Source: Spirochaetota bacterium
GTDB taxonomy: Bacteria; Spirochaetota; Spirochaetia; SZUA-6
Assembly (NCBI GenBank): GCA_003641675.1
Contig: QNBI01000092.1
Span: forward strand, 1-7,335
Direction: 5' to 3'
Length of the DNA stretch: 7,335 bases
In this document: positions 1 to 6,232 of the stretch, in pieces
Layout: each line of letters starts with the position of its first letter
How positions within the stretch are numbered: position 1 is the stretch's first letter
The notes under the pieces: model-generated
The model's input: only the letters and a program-made list of their open reading frames with translations
Database searches by the model: none
Told to the model about the DNA's origin: nothing
Translations under genes and position numbers: made by a program

Positions 1-402
1 CACGGATTCTACAACCATAACTTTGTATTCGGGTTTATCAAATGCCTCTACTATAATATCACACCTGCCAAAAATTCTTTTTATATTAGAATCTGTTATC
101 TTCGTGTTAAATGCCGTAATTTCCACAAAGGGGTTTACCCTCCCCAGGATATCCTTCAGGGCTTCTGTTTTTTCCAAACCTATCTGTTCTGTAAAATAGA
201 ACTGCCTGTTAAGATTCCCCGTTTCCACTCTGTCAAAGTCTGCAATTACCAATCTTCCTATACCGGCTCTTGCAAGCATAACTGCCACATTGGAACCAAG
301 CCCTCCGAGGCCGGCTATTCCCACAGCGCCTTTGGCCAGCCTGTGAGTCACTTCTTTTGTGTGAAGCTTTTCGAGGATTCCATAAAAATCTTTTCTATCC
401 AT
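1..402 (-). CDS. thiF: ThiF-family adenylyltransferase (sulfur carrier ThiS activation), 3' end outside the window
   Basis: The reverse strand reads open from ATG at 402 to the window edge, giving 134 residues with the C-terminus missing. Residues 27-37 hold the ATP/nucleotide-binding glycine loop GIAGLGGLGSN. It is followed by an acidic strand (IADFDRVE, 53-60) and the NLNRQFYF motif (63-70), whose Asn and Arg-Gln are hallmarks of the E1-like ThiF/MoeB/HesA fold. A second strand, DIIVEAFDKPE, lies at 115-125. Members activate the C-terminal Gly-Gly of a sulfur carrier (ThiS) as an acyl-adenylate for thiazole synthesis in the cytosol. The close start before the glycine loop and the GSNVA wording fit the short clostridial-type ThiF rather than MoeB. 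The start is supported by the upstream promoter; the SD is weak (AGAG). No ThiS, ThiG or ThiH is visible, so a tRNA-modifying TcdA-like or other E1-like role cannot be excluded. The gene is divergent from the MutS-like operon. Confidence 0.88.
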   Translation of the reverse strand, partial: MDRKDFYGILEKLHTKEVTHRLAKGAVGIAGLGGLGSNVAVMLARAGIGRLVIADFDRVETGNLNRQFYFTEQIGLEKTEALKDILGRVNPFVEITAFNTKITDSNIKRIFGRCDIIVEAFDKPEYKVMVVESV

Positions 403-421
403 TTTTCATTTCTCTGCCCAG

Positions 422-449
422 ATAATATCCGAAACTTTCTATCTGTCAA
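422..449 (-). promoter_or_regulatory. sigma70-like promoter of the thiF gene
   Basis: Read on the minus strand, a perfect TTGACA -35 (449-444) is followed after 16 bases by TATTAT (427-422), a 5/6 match to the -10 consensus. The predicted start of transcription near 415 leaves a leader of only about 13 nucleotides before the ATG at 402, with just a weak AGAG as ribosome-binding site. The promoter fires away from the riboswitch leader, so the two transcription units are divergent. Confidence 0.7.
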
Positions 450-520
450 GACAACATGTAGTTCATAACGCCTCACAACTCCCCACTCAGCTCCGTACAT
501 TATTACATTTCAACTTTGGC

Positions 521-549
521 TTGACTTTTCCTTAACCAATTGGTAATTT
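521..549 (+). promoter_or_regulatory. candidate promoter of the fluoride-riboswitch/MutS-like operon
   Basis: TTGACT (521-526, 5/6 match to the -35 consensus) lies 17 bases upstream of TAATTT (544-549, a 3/6 match to the -10 consensus). Transcription would start near 556, about 18 nucleotides before the riboswitch aptamer. The -10 is poor, but spacing and position suit the RNA element downstream. A second TTGACA at 561-566 has no -10 at a suitable distance and lies inside the expected transcript. Confidence 0.45.
535..544. repeat. perfect 10-bp palindrome ACCAATTGGT inside the promoter spacer
   Basis: ACCAATTGGT reads the same on both strands. It sits between the candidate -35 and -10 boxes and touches the first base of the -10. 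This is a typical operator position, so a repressor site is conceivable. A 10-bp palindrome can also occur by chance, and no second copy is seen elsewhere in the window. Confidence 0.3.
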
Positions 550-573
550 TTCTACAAGTGTTGACATAAATAA

Positions 574-624
574 GGGGATGGAGTCCCCCCCAGAATCACC
601 TTGACCGGGTTGATGACTCCTGCC
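574..624 (+). promoter_or_regulatory. fluoride riboswitch aptamer (crcB motif)
   Basis: The RNA matches the fluoride-aptamer pattern piece by piece. GGGGATGGAGTC (574-585) is followed by CCCC, so GGGG can pair with CCCC as the pseudoknot helix. GGAGTC (580-585) is complementary to GACTCC (615-620). Between them is a small stem, ACCT (598-601) with GGGT (607-610, one G-U pair). The conserved TGATGACTCCTGCC (611-624) stands for the class pattern GCUGAUGrCUCCUAC. In this class the aptamer binds fluoride with Mg2+ and switches gene expression on. It is followed by a terminator at 671-692 and then by two MutS-like genes. I recall crcB-motif RNAs being reported upstream of mutS-like genes as well as of fluoride exporters. 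Confidence 0.9.
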
Positions 625-676
625 GTGCAGGCAGATGCAGCGGAGGAGTTTCCATGCTAAGAGAAAGAATCCGCTT
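620..676 (+). promoter_or_regulatory. predicted expression platform: alternative helix, small hairpin and antiterminator
   Basis: Three competing pairings are visible by eye. CTGCC (620-624) pairs with GGCAG (630-634) around a 5-base loop. AGCGGA (639-644) is complementary to TCCGCT (670-675), the upstream arm of the terminator, and would act as antiterminator. GACTCC (615-620), the 3' arm of the aptamer helix, can instead pair with GGAGTT (645-650). That pairing would enclose 639-644 and block the antiterminator. Inferred logic: fluoride holds 615-620 in the aptamer, freeing 639-650, so the antiterminator forms and transcription continues. Folding energies were not calculated. Confidence 0.45.
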
Positions 677-680
677 TTAA
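654..680 (+). CDS. possible 8-codon leader peptide MLRERIRF overlapping the terminator
   Basis: A strong SD, GGAGGAG (642-648), sits 5 bases before ATG (654). The frame reads MLRERIRF and stops at TAA (678-680), inside the loop and distal arm of the terminator hairpin. A ribosome on this ORF would cover the terminator's upstream arm and could add a translational input to the riboswitch. The SD overlaps both the antiterminator and the alternative helix. The purine run may instead serve only RNA pairing, so this is tentative. No homology can be assessed at this length. Confidence 0.3.
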   Translation: MLRERIRF

Positions 681-692
681 GCGGTTTTTTTT
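671..692 (+). terminator. rho-independent terminator of the riboswitch
   Basis: CCGCTTTTAAGCGG (671-684) forms a stem of CCGCT with AGCGG around a tetraloop, followed directly by eight T residues (685-692). It lies between the aptamer and the first structural gene, so it should stop transcription when the aptamer is empty. Its upstream arm is complementary to AGCGGA at 639-644. Confidence 0.85.
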
Positions 693-699
693 ATGCCTG

Positions 700-705
700 T
701 ATAAT
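700..705 (+). promoter_or_regulatory. isolated TATAAT between terminator and first MutS-like gene
   Basis: A perfect -10 hexamer lies just after the terminator. The only -35 at a normal distance is TTAAGC (677-682), a 3/6 match inside the terminator hairpin. If active, it would give a 25-base leader carrying the SD at 726-732 and a basal transcript that escapes fluoride control. Chance occurrence is quite possible. Confidence 0.25.
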
Positions 706-737
706 GGCCAGGGAGATTAAGTATCGAGGAGGATTCC

Positions 738-2408
738 ATGCCTATTACGTTTAACCAGACAATACCAACTAAAGCATTTTCCAATCAAGAGTATCAACCG
801 CGTGGAGAGACTCGCCCAATACCTTTTAGAAGCATTCTGTATAAAACACCTAAATCGCAGGAAGAGCCGGAAACTAAAGCAACACCTAAAGCACCAAAAA
901 CCCCAAACACCATTGAAAAACCTGAAACATCAAATGCACCTGAATTTTTTCCGGATTTAAATCTGGACCAGATTGTGGACAATATAACAGCCGGAAAAGA
1001 AGAATATAATTTAAAGCCATTTTTTTATAATTCATTAAGTGACATCGATACAATTAAATACCGTCAGGAAATTATTAAGGATATAGACAATACCCCGCTG
1101 TTTCAAAATATCAAATCCTTTGCAGAGAAAATGATTAAAATGCGTAGATACCTCACTCTGGCAGATAAACTCTACTACAAATACCATAAAGAGGGCTGGT
1201 TTTTAGAAGCAGCGGATCTATACTGCGATGCTGTCACCAATCTGGCAGAAGATCTATCAACTGCAGAGATTAATTCGCGCGGGCTTATGTCTTTCCGTGA
1301 ATATATACAAGGTTATGTTAACTCCGAAGAGTTTTCCGCATTTATAAAGGAAACAAAAAAACTTAAAGCAGATCTTGGAACTGTAAAGTACTCTGTGCTT
1401 TTAAAAACCAACGGCGGCAGAGTGACAAAATATCAGGAAGAGAAAGACTATACTATAGAGGTTGAGAAAACATTTGAGAAATTTAAACAGGGTGCGGTAA
1501 AAGACTACACAGTTAAACTTCCCACCGGTACGGGGATGAACCATATAGAAGCCAAAATACTGGAGCTTGCTGCACGCCTCTATCCTGATATCTTCTCAAA
1601 TCTTATCAGCTATTCCCTTAAAAATGCTAATTTTACGGATAAGAAAATAACTGCCTTTGACAGGGAAATTCAGTTCTATATCTCCTATCTTGAATATATC
1701 ACAATAATTAAACGCGCAGGGCTACAGTTCTGCTATCCGCAGGTATCCGATAATGACAAAGAAATATCCGCTTTCGAAACCTTCGATACCGCTTTAGCGT
1801 ATAAACTGGTTATAAGGGATTTGCCCGTTGTATGCAACGATTTTTATACAAAGGGTGAGGAACGCATATTTGTAGTCACAGGACCGAACCAGGGCGGCAA
1901 AACAACCTTTGCGCGCACCTTCGGACAGCTGCACTACTTAGCAAGCCTGGGGCTACCAGTTCCGGGCAGAGAGGCAAAGCTTTTTCTCTTTGATAATATA
2001 TTTACTCATTTTGAAAAAGAGGAAGATATAAAAAATCTCCGGGGCAAACTTCAGGATGACCTTGTTAGAATTCATGATATTCTTAAAAAGGCAACACAGG
2101 ACAGCATTATTATAATGAACGAGATATTCAGCTCCACTACGCTAAAAGACGGCCTTTTTTTAAGCAGAAATATACTTAAAAGAATAATGAAACTGGATTC
2201 ACTTGGTGTTTTGGTAACTTTTATGGATGAGCTGTCTTCTCTAAGCGGTAAAACCGTAAGCATGGTAAGCACTGTCGTACCGGAAAATCCTACTCAAAGG
2301 ACATACAAAATTGTAAGAAAGCCGGCAGACGGCCTTGCCTATGCACTTTCCATAGCCGAAAAGTACAGGCTAACCTACGATTCCATAAAGGAGCGTATAA
2401 AAATATGA
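738..2408 (+). CDS. MutS-like ATPase A, first gene of the fluoride-riboswitch operon
   Basis: This 556-residue protein starts after a strong SD, GAGGAGG (726-732), 5 bases before the ATG. Residues 1-75 are low-complexity and rich in Pro, Thr, Lys and Glu, probably disordered. From about 90 there is a helical MutS-core-like region containing IKYRQEIIKDI (106-116). The C-terminal part is the MutS ATPase: Walker A GPNQGGKTT (382-390), GKLQDDL (436-442) in the signature region, Walker B SIIIMNE (456-462), then VTFMDEL (493-499) where MutS proteins have a TH..E H-motif. Walker B has Asn for the Mg-binding Asp, and the His is replaced by Phe. At 556 residues it lacks the N-terminal mismatch-binding and connector domains of MutS (about 850 residues), and it has no Smr domain as in MutS2. 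The stop overlaps the next gene's ATG. The substrate is unknown; a partner of the next protein is likely. Confidence 0.85.
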   Translation: MPITFNQTIPTKAFSNQEYQPRGETRPIPFRSILYKTPKSQEEPETKATPKAPKTPNTIEKPETSNAPEFFPDLNLDQIVDNITAGKEEYNLKPFFYNSLSDIDTIKYRQEIIKDIDNTPLFQNIKSFAEKMIKMRRYLTLADKLYYKYHKEGWFLEAADLYCDAVTNLAEDLSTAEINSRGLMSFREYIQGYVNSEEFSAFIKETKKLKADLGTVKYSVLLKTNGGRVTKYQEEKDYTIEVEKTFEKFKQGAVKDYTVKLPTGTGMNHIEAKILELAARLYPDIFSNLISYSLKNANFTDKKITAFDREIQFYISYLEYITIIKRAGLQFCYPQVSDNDKEISAFETFDTALAYKLVIRDLPVVCNDFYTKGEERIFVVTGPNQGGKTTFARTFGQLHYLASLGLPVPGREAKLFLFDNIFTHFEKEEDIKNLRGKLQDDLVRIHDILKKATQDSIIIMNEIFSSTTLKDGLFLSRNILKRIMKLDSLGVLVTFMDELSSLSGKTVSMVSTVVPENPTQRTYKIVRKPADGLAYALSIAEKYRLTYDSIKERIKI

Positions 2409-3910
2409 AAGCCCACCTCATGTACAAAGACAGGGATTTTGATCTGCAGAAGGAACTGCCTGTAAACGAAGAAGAACTAATACAGGATCTTGAACTTAAT
2501 ACACTTTTTAATGCAATGGCTCTCGGCGATGAATTTCTACTGGAAGTGGTAAAAAAGGCGGTTTTAACCAGTTTAAACGATCCCGATGAAATACGCTACC
2601 GGCAGGACATCCTTAAAGACTGTATTAAGAATCCTTCTACTGTACGGGAAATCTACAGTATCCCCTTAGAGTCGATTAAAAACAAGAGAAAGCGCTGGCT
2701 CGGTATTTTCAGCAGGTATCCCGGAGCTATATTAGACAGCTCTATAAGAATGCTTTCTATGTTTGTTGAACTTCTAAAAAAACTAAGGCATATAGCGGAT
2801 GAGAATGCAGATAATTTTAAATCGGAAGGGTTTAGAACTTTCTTCTCGATGATAAAGAAAGAACTGGATGATAAGTTTTTTTCCTTAGTTGAAGCACATC
2901 TTAAAAGACTCAATTTTCCGGATGGCGTCCTGGTAAGTGCGGAACTGGGCAGAGGTAATGAGGGGACTAACTATGTGCTTCGTAAGCCGAATGAGAAAAA
3001 CGGCAGCTGGATAAAACGTATTATTTCTCCAAAACAGCTTTCCTACTCCTTCTATATTAGCCCGCGCGACGAGCATGGTGCAGAGGCTCTGTCGGAATTA
3101 CGCGACAGGGGAATTAACTCCGTAGCCAATGCTCTGGCACAGTCTGCAGATCATATTGACAGCTTTTTTGAAATGCTAAAGGTGGAACTTGCCTTCTATA
3201 TGGGAAGCTTAAACCTCTACGAACAGCTGAACCAGATTTCTGCCCCGGTATCCTTTCCGGTCCCGCTTATACCCGGCAAGGGCAAACTTTCCTTTAAGCA
3301 ACTGTGCGATCCGAGCTTTGCCTTAACCGTTAAGCACAAGGTCGTGGGCAACAATTTAGAGGAAGCAAGTATCAGACTTATGATAATTACAGGAGCTAAT
3401 CAGGGCGGTAAATCCACATTTTTGCGAAGCATAGGGAGTGCACAGCTAATGATGCAGTGCGGAATGTTTACCGCAGCAGAGGCCTTTTCTGCAGAAATCT
3501 GCAGCGGGCTTTTTACCCACTACAAGAGGGAAGAGGATACCGCAATGGAGAGCGGCAAGCTGGATGAGGAACTAAAAAGGATGAGCACTATTGTGGATAA
3601 CTTAAGGCCGGATTCCATAGTACTGTTTAACGAATCTTTTGCAGCGACAAACGAAAGGGAAGGTTCTGAAATTGCAGGCCAGATAGTTAATGCACTTTTG
3701 GAAAAAAATGTAAAAGTCTTCTTTGTTACCCATCTGTACGCGTTTGCAAATGAATTTGCAGAAAAGGAGCATTCTAACAACCTTTTCTTAAGAGCGCAAA
3801 GAAAGCCCGACGGGGTGAGAACCTTTAAGCTTATTAAGGGTGAGCCCCTGCAGACAAGTTATGGTGAAGACCTGTATCAAGGAATATTCAAGGCAGAAAA
3901 ACGGGTTTAA
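2405..3910 (+). CDS. MutS-like ATPase B, second gene of the fluoride-riboswitch operon
   Basis: This 501-residue paralogue of the preceding protein is translationally coupled to it by an ATGA overlap (2405-2408); AAAGGAG (2387-2393) lies 11 bases upstream. It lacks the proline-rich tail and begins almost directly with the core, including DEIRYRQDILKD (61-72). The ATPase domain shows Walker A GANQGGKST (330-338), GKLDEEL (384-390), Walker B SIVLFNE (404-410) followed by SFAATNEREG, and an intact H-motif VTHLYAFANEFA (441-452). As in its partner, the Walker B Asp is Asn while the catalytic Glu is kept. There is no mismatch-recognition Phe-x-Glu domain, no nuclease and no Smr domain. MutS-family ATPases work as dimers with composite ATP sites, so a heterodimer with the first protein is the natural inference. 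The fluoride leader suggests a job in fluoride stress rather than ordinary mismatch repair. No clear terminator follows. Confidence 0.85.
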   Translation: MKAHLMYKDRDFDLQKELPVNEEELIQDLELNTLFNAMALGDEFLLEVVKKAVLTSLNDPDEIRYRQDILKDCIKNPSTVREIYSIPLESIKNKRKRWLGIFSRYPGAILDSSIRMLSMFVELLKKLRHIADENADNFKSEGFRTFFSMIKKELDDKFFSLVEAHLKRLNFPDGVLVSAELGRGNEGTNYVLRKPNEKNGSWIKRIISPKQLSYSFYISPRDEHGAEALSELRDRGINSVANALAQSADHIDSFFEMLKVELAFYMGSLNLYEQLNQISAPVSFPVPLIPGKGKLSFKQLCDPSFALTVKHKVVGNNLEEASIRLMIITGANQGGKSTFLRSIGSAQLMMQCGMFTAAEAFSAEICSGLFTHYKREEDTAMESGKLDEELKRMSTIVDNLRPDSIVLFNESFAATNEREGSEIAGQIVNALLEKNVKVFFVTHLYAFANEFAEKEHSNNLFLRAQRKPDGVRTFKLIKGEPLQTSYGEDLYQGIFKAEKRV

Positions 3911-3963
3911 ATATTTTACAAGAATGCTCCTATAAATCCCTCCTGATCCCTTGAAAGCTCCTC

Positions 3964-3992
3964 TTTAAAACGTTGTAAAATACTGCTATAGT
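3964..3992 (+). promoter_or_regulatory. extended -10 promoter of the two-component operon
   Basis: TTTAAA (3964-3969, 4/6 match to -35) is followed after 17 bases by TATAGT (3987-3992, 5/6 match to -10), which carries an extended-10 TGC (3984-3986). Transcription about 7 bases further on would begin at or next to the ATG at 3999, giving a leaderless mRNA. No phased repeats like those at 6184-6222 are seen here, so autoregulation by the encoded regulator is not supported. Confidence 0.55.
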
Positions 3993-3998
3993 GGAAGA

Positions 3999-4691
3999 AT
4001 GGCTGCCGGGAATATAAAAATACTTGTTATTGAAGACGAACCTACTATTATTGAGTTTTTACGCACCGGACTAAAGTACGAAGGGTACAACGTGCTAATC
4101 GCATCGGAGGGCAGAAGAGGACTTGAAATCGCACAACATACTGCGGTGGATTTAATAATCCTCGATTTAATGCTTCCCGATATCGACGGTATGGAAATCT
4201 GCAAAAAACTAAGGATAGAGGGGAATAAGGTGCCGATTATTATTTTAACTGCAAAAACAAGTGTCGCTGACAGGGTTTCCGGCCTTGATACAGGCGCAGA
4301 TGATTATATAACAAAACCCTTTAGTTTTGATGAATTAGTTGCCCGTGTCCGCGCCCTTTTACGCAGAACCGGTAACGAGCTTGAAAAAACCGTCCTGAAA
4401 ACCGATGATATAACTCTAAATGTCGAAACCAGAGAAGTAATGAAAGGAACCAGGCCTGTACACTTAACACCCACCGAATTTTCACTTCTGGAACTTTTCT
4501 TAAGACATCCGAAAAGAGTATTTACAAGGGAAACATTGCTTAACCGTATTTTCGGATATGATTTTGCGGGCGATACAAACATTGTAGACGTGCATATAAG
4601 CCATCTAAGAGAAAAGATACAGGATAAGCCCCCGAAACTTATCCGTACTGTTTATGGAACCGGTTATGCTCTGCAGCCCGAAAATGAATAG
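3999..4691 (+). CDS. OmpR/PhoB-family two-component response regulator
   Basis: This 230-residue cytosolic transcription factor has a receiver domain and a winged-helix DNA-binding domain. The receiver (about 6-120) has the acidic pair E12-D13, phospho-acceptor D56 in DLIILDLMLPDIDG, T84 in ILTAK and K106 in TKPFSF, so all switch residues are present. The winged helix (about 130-226) includes LTPTEFSLLELF, the recognition region NIVDVHISHLREKI and the wing RTVYGTGYAL. The start is fixed by an in-frame stop at 3966-3968 and no other start codon before 3999. It has no spaced SD: GGAAG lies within two bases of the ATG, consistent with leaderless translation. The gene overlaps the kinase gene that follows. 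Its likely target is the set of 11-bp-spaced repeats at 6184-6222, ahead of the next operon. The specific PhoB, PhoP, ResD or other subfamily cannot be named. Confidence 0.95.
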   Translation: MAAGNIKILVIEDEPTIIEFLRTGLKYEGYNVLIASEGRRGLEIAQHTAVDLIILDLMLPDIDGMEICKKLRIEGNKVPIIILTAKTSVADRVSGLDTGADDYITKPFSFDELVARVRALLRRTGNELEKTVLKTDDITLNVETREVMKGTRPVHLTPTEFSLLELFLRHPKRVFTRETLLNRIFGYDFAGDTNIVDVHISHLREKIQDKPPKLIRTVYGTGYALQPENE

Positions 4692-6126
4692 TATGCAGTG
4701 GAAAAATATTTCTATTCGATTCCAGCTCTCTATACTGTACAGTTTACTCCTCGTAACACTGCTTTCATTATTTAGTTTCGGTGTTTTTGTTAATACAAAA
4801 AATTTTCTTATTAATAATACCGCTGTACGGCTTAAAGCCCAGGCAAAACCTGTAATTCAACAATGGCTTTACTTAAACAGAGAAATTAAACACGAAATAG
4901 ATGCCGGTTATCTAAAGGAGAAGGCGCATCTGCTGGCTGTCGATCTTACATCCCGTGATACAGCCGCTCTTGTACTGGATAAGCACGGCAGTATTCTGGC
5001 AACAGGCAGACAGCTTAAGGAAGAACCTGTACCCGTACCGCCGAACCGGTCTTATTATGAAAAAAGCCTTTCCGGAAACAACGATGTCTCCTACACAGAG
5101 CGAAATAATGGTCACTTATTCCTTGTTGTGCTAATACCATTAAGGAAAGCTCCGGGCAGCCCTGCTGTTTTAGGCGTTCTTCAGCTGAGTACTTCACTTT
5201 CCTCCATCGAAAATATACTTATAAGACAGAAAACCATCCTTATAGCCGGCATTATTCTCGTGTTTATTGCCGGTGCTTTATTAGGACTGTGGATAACAAC
5301 TACCTCTTTAAAAGAGCTGCGCATTATGGCTTCGGCATGTAATGAAATATCCATGGGTGATTTTGAAAAAAGAATAAAAATTCCGAAGCGAAACGACGAA
5401 ATAGGCCGTCTTGCCGATGCTTTCAACTATATGATTGGACGTATTAAGGACCTGTTTGATGCTCAAAGCCGCTTTGTTGTTAATGCAGCCCATGAATTAC
5501 GTACCCCTCTCACGGCTATTCAGGGTTCTCTCGAAGTGCTAATGAGAGGAGCCCAGGATGACCCGCAGGCTATTTCCAGACTTACACAGGGTATGTACAG
5601 AGAAGTTACAAGGCTTACAAGAATGTGTGAACAGCTACTGGATTTGAGCCGTATAAAAAATTCGGAAAATGCCCGAAGGGAGAGGATAAACATTAAAAAG
5701 TATCTCGAAGACTTTGCACAGTATGCAGGTATTATTGCCGAAGGAAGAAAGCTAACCGTCACCGGAGAGCCGGATTTATACATATCCGCAGACCCGGATT
5801 CTATTAAACAGGTTCTGTTTAACCTGACAGATAATGCTATTCAGCACACAGGGCGGGAAGGGATTATAATTTTTGACTGTAAATCATCCGGGGACAAGGT
5901 TAAAATAAGTATATCCGATAACGGCTCGGGTATCAGTTCCGAGGATATCCCCCATATATTTGAACCCTTCTACAGAGGAGACCCCTCAAGGTCAAGAAGA
6001 CGAGGAGGAACCGGGCTGGGACTTACTATCGTTAAAACTATAGTAGAAGCTAACAGCGGGAAAATAGAAGTGATAAGCAAGCCGGATGAAAAAACCGTAT
6101 TTACAATTACATTTCCTCTTTCTTAA
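4684..6126 (+). CDS. membrane sensor histidine kinase with HAMP domain
   Basis: This 480-residue partner of the preceding regulator has a first membrane helix at about 14-36 and an external region of about 150 residues with Cache/PAS-like character (LVLDKHGSILATG, VLGVLQLS). A second membrane helix follows at about 185-206, then HAMP at about 207-257. The HisKA domain carries phospho-acceptor H270 in AAHELRTPL. The ATPase domain has the N-box NLTDNAIQHT (380-389), DNGSG (412-416), the F-box IFEPFYRGD and GGTGLGLTI (441-449). All catalytic motifs are intact. In-frame ATGs lie at 4654, 4666, 4684 and 4693, and none has a good SD. I chose 4684, which overlaps the regulator's end by 8 bases; 4693, one base after its stop, is equally plausible. 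Either way translation is probably coupled. The ligand is unknown, and the length is normal for a HAMP kinase. Confidence 0.93.
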   Translation: MNSMQWKNISIRFQLSILYSLLLVTLLSLFSFGVFVNTKNFLINNTAVRLKAQAKPVIQQWLYLNREIKHEIDAGYLKEKAHLLAVDLTSRDTAALVLDKHGSILATGRQLKEEPVPVPPNRSYYEKSLSGNNDVSYTERNNGHLFLVVLIPLRKAPGSPAVLGVLQLSTSLSSIENILIRQKTILIAGIILVFIAGALLGLWITTTSLKELRIMASACNEISMGDFEKRIKIPKRNDEIGRLADAFNYMIGRIKDLFDAQSRFVVNAAHELRTPLTAIQGSLEVLMRGAQDDPQAISRLTQGMYREVTRLTRMCEQLLDLSRIKNSENARRERINIKKYLEDFAQYAGIIAEGRKLTVTGEPDLYISADPDSIKQVLFNLTDNAIQHTGREGIIIFDCKSSGDKVKISISDNGSGISSEDIPHIFEPFYRGDPSRSRRRGGTGLGLTIVKTIVEANSGKIEVISKPDEKTVFTITFPLS

Positions 6127-6183
6127 AAATACTTTTTTAAATAAAAGCAAGCGACACTTTTTTTAATTATCCGACCCGTTAAT

Positions 6184-6222
6184 CTTAATAAAAACTTAAT
6201 AATTTCTTTAATTCTTCTTAAT
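6184..6222 (+). repeat. four phased CTTAAT-type repeats, predicted response-regulator operator
   Basis: CTTAATAA begins at 6184, 6195 and 6217, and an imperfect copy, CTTTAAT, begins at 6206. All four starts are exactly 11 bp apart, one helical turn. Tandem hexamers on an 11-bp period are the standard binding mode of OmpR/PhoB-family dimers. The last repeat ends 10 bp before the -10 hexamer TATATT, as in PhoB-activated promoters where the operator replaces the -35. The adjacent regulator of this family is the obvious candidate to bind. The region is AT-rich, which raises the chance of fortuitous matches, but the exact phasing argues against chance. Confidence 0.65.
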
Positions 6223-6232
6223 AAACTAATTG

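Noticed and set aside
561..566. TTGACA that looks like a perfect -35 box
   Set aside because: The bases 15-19 downstream are the C-rich aptamer arm, with nothing like a -10; it lies inside the expected leader transcript.
738..3910. Calling the two ATPases mutS mismatch-repair proteins or MutS2
   Set aside because: They lack the N-terminal mismatch-binding domain with its Phe-x-Glu motif, and no Smr nuclease domain is present, so only the core and ATPase regions justify the MutS label.
3926..3962. Three CTCCT motifs (starts 3927, 3940, 3958) between the MutS-like genes and the regulator
   Set aside because: The spacing is irregular (13 and 18 bp) and no hairpin or phasing supports an operator or terminator.
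4654..4686. Longest possible start of the histidine kinase at 4654
   Set aside because: It would add ten residues encoded within the regulator gene, without an SD; kinases of this type normally start shortly before the first membrane helix.
6143..6164. AAAAG...CTTTTTTT as a terminator after the histidine kinase gene
   Set aside because: The stem would be five mostly A-T pairs around a 9-base loop, too weak for a rho-independent terminator.
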